DNA of 64,000 nt from a virus. Position numbers and translations under genes: made by a program. The notes below the pieces were generated by a model, which saw only the letters and a program-made list of their open reading frames with translations, made no database searches and was not told the origin of the DNA. The DNA lies in IMG/VR virus record IMGVR_UViG_3300046328_000321, positions 49,369 to 113,368 of that record, one strand, 5' to 3'. Position 1 is the first letter of the stretch; each line of letters starts with the position of its first letter. Positions 58,859-64,000 of this stretch are shown here, piece by piece.

Positions 58859-60586
58859 TCAGTCTATCAAATCCAATAACTGATAAGGCTCAGGCATCTT
58901 AAACATGTTGGTACAATACTCCAATGAGTTTGTAGAACCCAACACCATATTCAGATTCTGCATCCTAAACACACTCTCATCCACACCGTTGATATCGATG
59001 ATCTCTCTGTGTGTCGTGGCTTTACTTACATTGCAGACAGATGTCGCTGATGGGTAAGCAGCTGAACTATCTGAATCGTAGACAAAAGCTCTGAAGTTAG
59101 TTTGTATGGTCGGATCTTCTTCAATAAGATTTAATCCCAATACAGACATATAAGAAGGTAATGTAACGATCCATCCTGCTAAAGATAGACAGCGGGCTCC
59201 TTCATCATAGATTAAATCATCTTCGTCACCCACATCTTCGTCCAGAGTAATGTCTTCTTCCATGTCTTCAGCGATAACTTTATCCCTGACCATTCCAACA
59301 GTACCTAAAATATGATCTTTTTTACTATTGGCAAAATAAAAAAAAGCATCTGCAATTTTTTTAGGCTGTGAATTAAATCTGCTAAACTCAGTTGTGTCGC
59401 AAGAAGAAGTGAAGGCATAGGCAAGATCTGTAGTTTTAGCATCCAGTTCTATCATGGAAATACAATCGAACATGTTATAAATAACATATTCCATCTTGTA
59501 ATGGGACTGCATAAAACTGTGCCATTGAGCTTTTTCATAGGCATCAGCCTCTTTGAACTTTAATTTACGTATACCAAGTTCAAGATTTAGAATCCAATCC
59601 AAAGAATAGTGCGGTTGTTCTGCTTTAGCCAATCTTAACAATTTGTAAACACACATAGCATCAATTACATAAAAAGATGCTGTTAAGTTTAAAGTATGCC
59701 ATTGAGCAGCAATGTTGATAGGCATGACCTTACCAGAAGCTGTCACTCGTTTAGTTTTACCTAACTTATAGTTACAAACTCTGTAAGTTTTAGGTATTGC
59801 AGGGTCACAAAAAATATCCGCAGGGTCCAGACCAGCATCTTCTATCTCAGCTATGATCTTAGGAATATCGTAATTAATGTTCCAGATGGCTAAGATATCT
59901 GGCTTAATTTGATGCAGTCTTTTAAAAGCTTCTGTGAATGCGGCAATGTTATCTTCTACAACCAACAACTCACATTCTAGATTATGTTTTTCAATATATT
60001 CTTGTATGTACTTTTTCTTGCAAATGTCATACAAAGATTGTATATCAGCCAAACCTGAAATATATTCTTTAGTAACGGCTGTAAAACATTTACCTTTACT
60101 GACAATAGTAATAAGGACAGTTTTATTATGTCCTATCACCATATCAGTTTCAATATCAAGAAAAGCCAGACTATTAGCAGACACGCATCCTGGATGTTTG
60201 GTTTTGTAGTCATTTTTAATAAACGACATAGAAGAAACATCAGCACCGTAAACATAAGGAGAAACTAACAGTTCTTTCAAATGTTCTTTGGTCCAAGATT
60301 TATCTAAAGCTCTGGCTATGTTGTTTCTCAAACTGGATTCGGTACATTCAAACCTATCTAACTTAGAGATGCGCTCACATTCTTTTTTTTGTTTATGATT
60401 GCGAAAAGCTCTTTTAGTAATCCAGTAAGGTCTTTTATAATTTTTAATCAAACGAATGCTTGGTACTAAAGTCCCATCTGAGAAATGTGTGACTTCTTTA
60501 ATCAAATGGATGTCTTCAATGTCCGGGTGGATGCTCGGAACATGAACGACAAATTTACATTCTTTGCCCTTGATTTCAGTAGTCAT
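58859..60586 (-). CDS. family B DNA polymerase, N-terminal half (exonuclease and motif A)
   Basis: 575 residues. Exo I FLDIETDM (about residues 142-149), Exo II WNINYDIP (235-242) and Exo III YNMFDC (370-375) give a complete 3-5 proofreading domain. Motif A, DSSAAYPSA (about 506-514), holds one catalytic Asp, but the protein ends about 70 residues later with no motif B or C. Those lie in the separate gene at 21599. The start is uncertain: ATG at 60586 is preferred, with GTG at 60655 possible; neither has a strong ribosome binding site. An acidic insert (EDMEEDITLDEDVGDEDD) precedes motif A. Confidence 0.82.
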   Translation of the reverse strand: MTTEIKGKECKFVVHVPSIHPDIEDIHLIKEVTHFSDGTLVPSIRLIKNYKRPYWITKRAFRNHKQKKECERISKLDRFECTESSLRNNIARALDKSWTKEHLKELLVSPYVYGADVSSMSFIKNDYKTKHPGCVSANSLAFLDIETDMVIGHNKTVLITIVSKGKCFTAVTKEYISGLADIQSLYDICKKKYIQEYIEKHNLECELLVVEDNIAAFTEAFKRLHQIKPDILAIWNINYDIPKIIAEIEDAGLDPADIFCDPAIPKTYRVCNYKLGKTKRVTASGKVMPINIAAQWHTLNLTASFYVIDAMCVYKLLRLAKAEQPHYSLDWILNLELGIRKLKFKEADAYEKAQWHSFMQSHYKMEYVIYNMFDCISMIELDAKTTDLAYAFTSSCDTTEFSRFNSQPKKIADAFFYFANSKKDHILGTVGMVRDKVIAEDMEEDITLDEDVGDEDDLIYDEGARCLSLAGWIVTLPSYMSVLGLNLIEEDPTIQTNFRAFVYDSDSSAAYPSATSVCNVSKATTHREIIDINGVDESVFRMQNLNMVLGSTNSLEYCTNMFKMPEPYQLLDLID

Positions 60587-60679
60587 GGTAAAGAGTGGTT
60601 GGTTGTTATACACATAACATCTGACCGGAGCATGGTTTTTTCTTTTTCCGACCACCCAGACATCATAGGAGATATTATA

Positions 60680-62029
60680 ATGTTTTTAGAGAGAAGAAAT
60701 AAATTTAATTTTGCCATGGAAATGATCGATTTCCAAAACGATAAGTTTGGTGAACGGCTTGAAGGCGTGGTCACTCGAATCTATAAAGTCATTGACAACA
60801 CCATCGGTATCACCAGTGATCGTGTGGCATTACTATCTGAAACTAAAGAATTGGCTATGTTAGTCAAGTCTCGTTTGGGATTTGGTGTGGATATCATCAC
60901 ACATAAAGCTTTAGCTGCTGTGATGCCTTTTTATGGACAGGCTCATAGCATCTTTATTCCTAAAAAATGGCATGGTGAATTGGCTGATGATTTTGTTCAA
61001 GAACAATTAAATGCAGTCAAATCAAATAAAAAAGATAAGGGTACTGTTAACACAGCCGAGGCGAGAGTCGGGGGTGTTTTTGCAGATGTAGTTATTCAAT
61101 TGTTTATAGATTTTCTTCAGTTAAAGAATGTTTATAGATGTACCCCTGCTGAAACCACAGGTATTATGCTGCATGAGCTTGGTCATGCTTTTTGCGGTAT
61201 GGAATACAGCGATCGCATGGACACCAATAATCAGGTATTAGCTGATTTAACTAAAGCAATATTGGGTAAAAAATCTAATAAAGATGTTAACTATATTTTT
61301 AGAGAACTTAAAACTGTTAACCCAAAGATTAAACGTGAAGAAGCAGATAAACTAATGTCTTCAGATAAGACAGTGGCTTCTTATAATTGGTTTAAGTATA
61401 TCATTGATATCTCTGGTGACGGCACTGGTACTCAGATAGAAAATGGTAAGTATAGTTCTACTAGTTTTGAACAAATGGCCGATAACTTTGCCAGTCGATT
61501 TGGTTACGGAAGACATGTTACCACCGGTTTAGATAAATTAATTAAATCTGGATGGTCACCCGAAAAACAACGAAGTGCTTGGTTGTTTTGGCAAATTTTT
61601 ATTTTAATTGGTATTGTAACCATGGTTTGGTGGTTAGCTGTTGCTATTTCTGGGGGTTTCTTACTTGAAATATTAATAGGTGCACTTTTAACGGTCATGT
61701 TTGTTTCAACGTCTGGTGAGGATGGTAGGGACTACACCTATGATAAATTAAAGTTACGTTATATACGAATCCGTAATGACCTTGTGGAATCTCTTAAAGA
61801 CCCCAAGATGGATAAAAAAGAAGTTAAGACAATAGTTGATAACATCTATGTCATAGACGGATGTATCAAAGAAACTTTTGAATATAATAATTTGTTAGAT
61901 GGTTTCTTGAATGTGTTCTGGAGTTCAGATCGCAGAGCAGGTAAATCTATTCAAGAAGAACAACTTCTTGAAGAATTGGCTTCTAACATGTTGTTTGTAA
62001 GAGCAGCAGAACTTCGTCTCAAGATTTAA
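60680..62029 (+). CDS. membrane HELGH metallopeptidase
   Basis: 449 residues. GIMLHELGHAFCG (about residues 161-173) is an HExxH site; YSSTSFEQMADNFASRFGYG about 90 residues later may supply the third ligand (E in FEQMADN). Two hydrophobic helices follow (WQIFILIGIVTMVWWLAVAI and LLEILIGALLTVMFV). ATG 60680 is chosen for its AGGAGAT site; longer frames to 60485 overlap the polymerase gene on the other strand and lack such a site. Second HELGH enzyme in 2.6 kb, on the other side of the polymerase gene from the first. Substrate unknown. Confidence 0.68.
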   Translation: MFLERRNKFNFAMEMIDFQNDKFGERLEGVVTRIYKVIDNTIGITSDRVALLSETKELAMLVKSRLGFGVDIITHKALAAVMPFYGQAHSIFIPKKWHGELADDFVQEQLNAVKSNKKDKGTVNTAEARVGGVFADVVIQLFIDFLQLKNVYRCTPAETTGIMLHELGHAFCGMEYSDRMDTNNQVLADLTKAILGKKSNKDVNYIFRELKTVNPKIKREEADKLMSSDKTVASYNWFKYIIDISGDGTGTQIENGKYSSTSFEQMADNFASRFGYGRHVTTGLDKLIKSGWSPEKQRSAWLFWQIFILIGIVTMVWWLAVAISGGFLLEILIGALLTVMFVSTSGEDGRDYTYDKLKLRYIRIRNDLVESLKDPKMDKKEVKTIVDNIYVIDGCIKETFEYNNLLDGFLNVFWSSDRRAGKSIQEEQLLEELASNMLFVRAAELRLKI

Positions 62030-62037
62030 GGATTAAT

Positions 62038-62499
62038 ATGTTACTCACTCTTAATGCAAAATCAAATGAATTTTTGGTAAACATTGGTTCTACAGGTAAG
62101 TCTAAAACCAAAGGTGTGACTTTAGGTTTGGCTCGTGCCATTGCCTATCGATTAGATCTTCCTCCAGGTCCTGTGGAAGATATCTTTCAATATTACCGTA
62201 CCGAACATTTAACAGATGTATCTCGTGATGTGGGATCTATTAATGAGATCTGTTTGTTAGATACCTCTGCCGTATTAAAAGAAGTAGAAGCTTTCTACAT
62301 GTTTAGATGCCAGGCTGTCTATGATAACGGCATGTTCCATACTCAAAGCACTATTGGTAATGGTATTATAGATATATTTAAACTGTACAAATATTTCTCT
62401 GAAGAAACTCTGAACTTCATGAAAGACAACTCTATGGAAGTGTCAGTTATGAACAATGGTTTTTTGAAAGTATTTGAACAAATAAAGAAAGTCAATTGA
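62038..62499 (+). CDS. unknown protein
   Basis: 153 residues starting MLLTLNAKSNEFLVNIGSTG, 8 nt after the peptidase stop with AAGGATTAAT upstream. Mixed alpha/beta; no motif recognised. Part of a three-gene operon with 60680 and 62501. Confidence 0.55.
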   Translation: MLLTLNAKSNEFLVNIGSTGKSKTKGVTLGLARAIAYRLDLPPGPVEDIFQYYRTEHLTDVSRDVGSINEICLLDTSAVLKEVEAFYMFRCQAVYDNGMFHTQSTIGNGIIDIFKLYKYFSEETLNFMKDNSMEVSVMNNGFLKVFEQIKKVN

Positions 62500-62500
62500 T

Positions 62501-63598
62501 ATGTTAAATGATGACATCATGGACGATCTGGAAAACTCTGTGGTAGATCACGATTTAATTCAAGCTCCATCGCAAATTACCTCCAGCTCCAAAGCAGTTG
62601 TACTTATCGGTAATCCCAAAGACCAAACAACTACACCTTTAGTTACTCACCAACTAACCCAAGCAAACGTACAGTTTCAGATAATTGGTCAACACAGCAA
62701 CAAGATAATCGAAATGCAAGCTGTGCATGACGAAATTGCTGCCGAGGGTGTGGTATCTAAAATAGATGTGGCTTATGCTCTTGAAGAATTTCCACATCTA
62801 CTTGGTACTAAAATGAGTTTGGAGCAATTTACAAATAGTAAAACCAAAGTCAACTACGATATGATCATTTCTAATATGAAGCGTTCTATTGGGTTGGAAG
62901 AAGCTTTACTATTTGAAAATGCTAAGACTTTTCTTAAAGATCCGATGGACATGGCTATCGCATCTGTGGCCGTTTTGTTATCTGATCATTTACCCGCTGT
63001 TAAAAACACAGGAAATGATCTTCATATCAACGCCAAAGATATCGCTTCTAAATTAGAAGGATCTAAACATACTGTAGTTAAATATAAAGAAGAATTTAAA
63101 TCTTTCTTAAATATTCCTATACGTGAGTTGATTCCTGATATGTTCATAGGTGGTACCATGGATCAGGAAGCTTTTAAGAGAGCCGTTGCTAATATAGAAA
63201 TTGTTTATGAATGTAAGGCTTTAAAGACTTGTATCGCCAGTGTGATCTATGGTGAAGATCTTAAGAACGTATTTTCTTCTGAAAACATGCGTGGTGAAAC
63301 TATTCACGATCTGTCTTTTAAAGATCTATTAAACTTTTTTTCCAATGAAAAGTTTCCTGAGCTTTTCATTGGAATTGAAGATACTCTAAAAGATCTGAGT
63401 ACTAAGTTAGACTTTCTAAAAAATAGTGCTAAAACTGAAACAGCTACTCCTATTGAACTCCATAAATTTCTCATTGAAAACAATAGCATGTTCGTCAGAA
63501 CCATGAGAACATCTGTGACTATTGTTAATGCTGTATTTAGTTTAGGTCAATTAAATTTTAATACTCGTATTTTATTTGAAGAGCTTAAGAAAGCTTAA
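62501..63598 (+). CDS. unknown helical protein
   Basis: 365 residues, helical, acidic at the N-terminus (MLNDDIMDDLENSVVDHD) and with several Lys-rich helices later. Starts 1 nt after the preceding stop. No recognised domain. Co-transcribed with a peptidase; role unknown. Confidence 0.55.
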   Translation: MLNDDIMDDLENSVVDHDLIQAPSQITSSSKAVVLIGNPKDQTTTPLVTHQLTQANVQFQIIGQHSNKIIEMQAVHDEIAAEGVVSKIDVAYALEEFPHLLGTKMSLEQFTNSKTKVNYDMIISNMKRSIGLEEALLFENAKTFLKDPMDMAIASVAVLLSDHLPAVKNTGNDLHINAKDIASKLEGSKHTVVKYKEEFKSFLNIPIRELIPDMFIGGTMDQEAFKRAVANIEIVYECKALKTCIASVIYGEDLKNVFSSENMRGETIHDLSFKDLLNFFSNEKFPELFIGIEDTLKDLSTKLDFLKNSAKTETATPIELHKFLIENNSMFVRTMRTSVTIVNAVFSLGQLNFNTRILFEELKKA

Positions 63599-63611
63599 AC
63601 AACATATTTTT

Positions 63612-63650
63612 CATATCAAGCCTACGTAGGCTTGATATGAACCTTTTATA
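63612..63650 (+). terminator. intrinsic terminator
   Basis: ATATCAAGCCTAC and GTAGGCTTGATAT form a 13-bp stem, followed by CCTTTTAT. Confidence 0.75.
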
Positions 63651-63651
63651 A

Positions 63652-63734
63652 CATATCTCAATCACTTATACTTTAACTGAGCTATTATAGTTTAAACTGA
63701 TCTATCTGTCAGTACTATCAGCTAAGGAGATAAA
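63652..63734 (+). promoter_or_regulatory. promoter plus structured 5' leader
   Basis: TCTCAATCACTTATACTTTA then ACTGAGC, followed by the same leader as at 47732 (outer ATAGT/ACTAT, inner ACTGA/TCAGT) and AAGGAG. Confidence 0.7.
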
Positions 63735-63735
63735 G

Positions 63736-64000
63736 ATGACTATCGTTACTAATGAAGAAGGTACTTTTCATTATAATGAAAAGGGCGAATACCATCGTGA
63801 AGATGGACCTGCTGTAGAATATAACAATGGTACTAAAGAATGGTATCTGAATGATCAACGACATCGTGTAAATGGTCCTGCTTTTGAACGGTCAGATGGT
63901 TATAAAGCCTGGTTCGTCGACGATCAACCACATCGTACAGATGGTCCTGCTGTTGACGATGTAAATGGTTATAAAGCCTGGTTTGTTAATGGTGTGTACC
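63736..64000 (+). CDS. MORN-like repeat protein, cut by window end
   Basis: First 88 residues visible: N-block TIVTNEEGTFHYNEKGEYHR and three repeats (DGPAVEYNNGTKEWYLNDQ, NGPAFERSDGYKAWFVDDQ, DGPAVDDVNGYKAWFVNG). Sixth family member in the window and the closest in leader sequence to 47817. The C-terminus lies beyond base 64000. Confidence 0.68.
   Translation, partial: MTIVTNEEGTFHYNEKGEYHREDGPAVEYNNGTKEWYLNDQRHRVNGPAFERSDGYKAWFVDDQPHRTDGPAVDDVNGYKAWFVNGVY

Overview
The window is a continuous piece of an AT-rich jumbo bacteriophage genome of the phiKZ-like, nucleus-forming type (family Chimalliviridae). Three things point there. First, it carries multi-subunit RNA polymerase genes split into separate beta and beta-prime pieces. 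Second, a 611-residue protein with the size and position of the phage-nucleus shell protein (chimallin, phiKZ gp54) lies directly upstream of a beta-prime N-terminal subunit (phiKZ gp55 position). Third, the block from 35.9 to 47.3 kb follows the order of phiKZ gp68 to gp75 (promoter-specificity subunit, two unknowns, beta C-terminal subunit, beta-prime C-terminal subunit, SF2 helicase). These family assignments rest on motifs and gene order read by eye, not on database searches. The host is probably Gram-negative but cannot be named from this window.

Layout. 0-1.6 kb: end of an unknown gene, thymidylate kinase, SLOG-domain protein. 1.65-2.16 kb: a gene-free transcription unit with a promoter, a hammerhead ribozyme and a long structured RNA that ends in a terminator. 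2.2-7.2 kb (minus strand): tail-fibre or adhesin-like genes. 7.3-13.5 kb: small accessory genes, including a DHH phosphoesterase. 13.6-15.5 kb: a tRNA cluster with an intron-containing tRNA-Leu, tRNA-Arg(UCU), a CAU-anticodon tRNA, and tRNA fragments interrupted by two HNH endonuclease genes. 15.6-19.2 kb: TilS-like lysidine synthetase, an Acb2/Tad1-like cyclic-oligonucleotide sponge, small early-type genes. 19.3-20.5 kb: an IS110-type (Transposase_20) protein followed by a structured non-coding stretch. 21.6-23.7 kb: the C-terminal half of a family B DNA polymerase. 24.4-26.3 kb (minus): two unknown, possibly structural, genes. 26.5-31.4 kb: chimallin, then the RNAP beta-prime N-terminal gene with four group I introns. 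31.4-47.3 kb: nuclease, candidate SSB, RNAP subunits, helicase. 47.4-49.5 kb: a MORN-like repeat family and hairpin-dense GC-rich genes. 49.5-54.7 kb (minus): fibre protein, a low-complexity/SLOG protein, a second beta-prime C-terminal subunit (virion RNAP, gp80-like). 54.8-57.3 kb: a probable virion block. 57.5-64 kb: two HELGH metallopeptidases flanking the N-terminal half of the DNA polymerase (minus), then unknown genes and a last repeat-family gene cut by the window end.

The most striking observations are these. The beta-prime catalytic motif NADFDGD is distributed over three exons, two of them only 12 and 9 nt long, by ORF-less group I introns. An 82-nt segment is identical between one of these introns and an intron in the beta gene. 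A consensus-perfect hammerhead ribozyme sits at the head of an uncharacterised structured RNA. The DNA polymerase is split between motif A and motif B into genes 37 kb apart on opposite strands. A recurring promoter plus two-stem 5-prime leader with compensatory base changes is placed in front of unrelated accessory genes.
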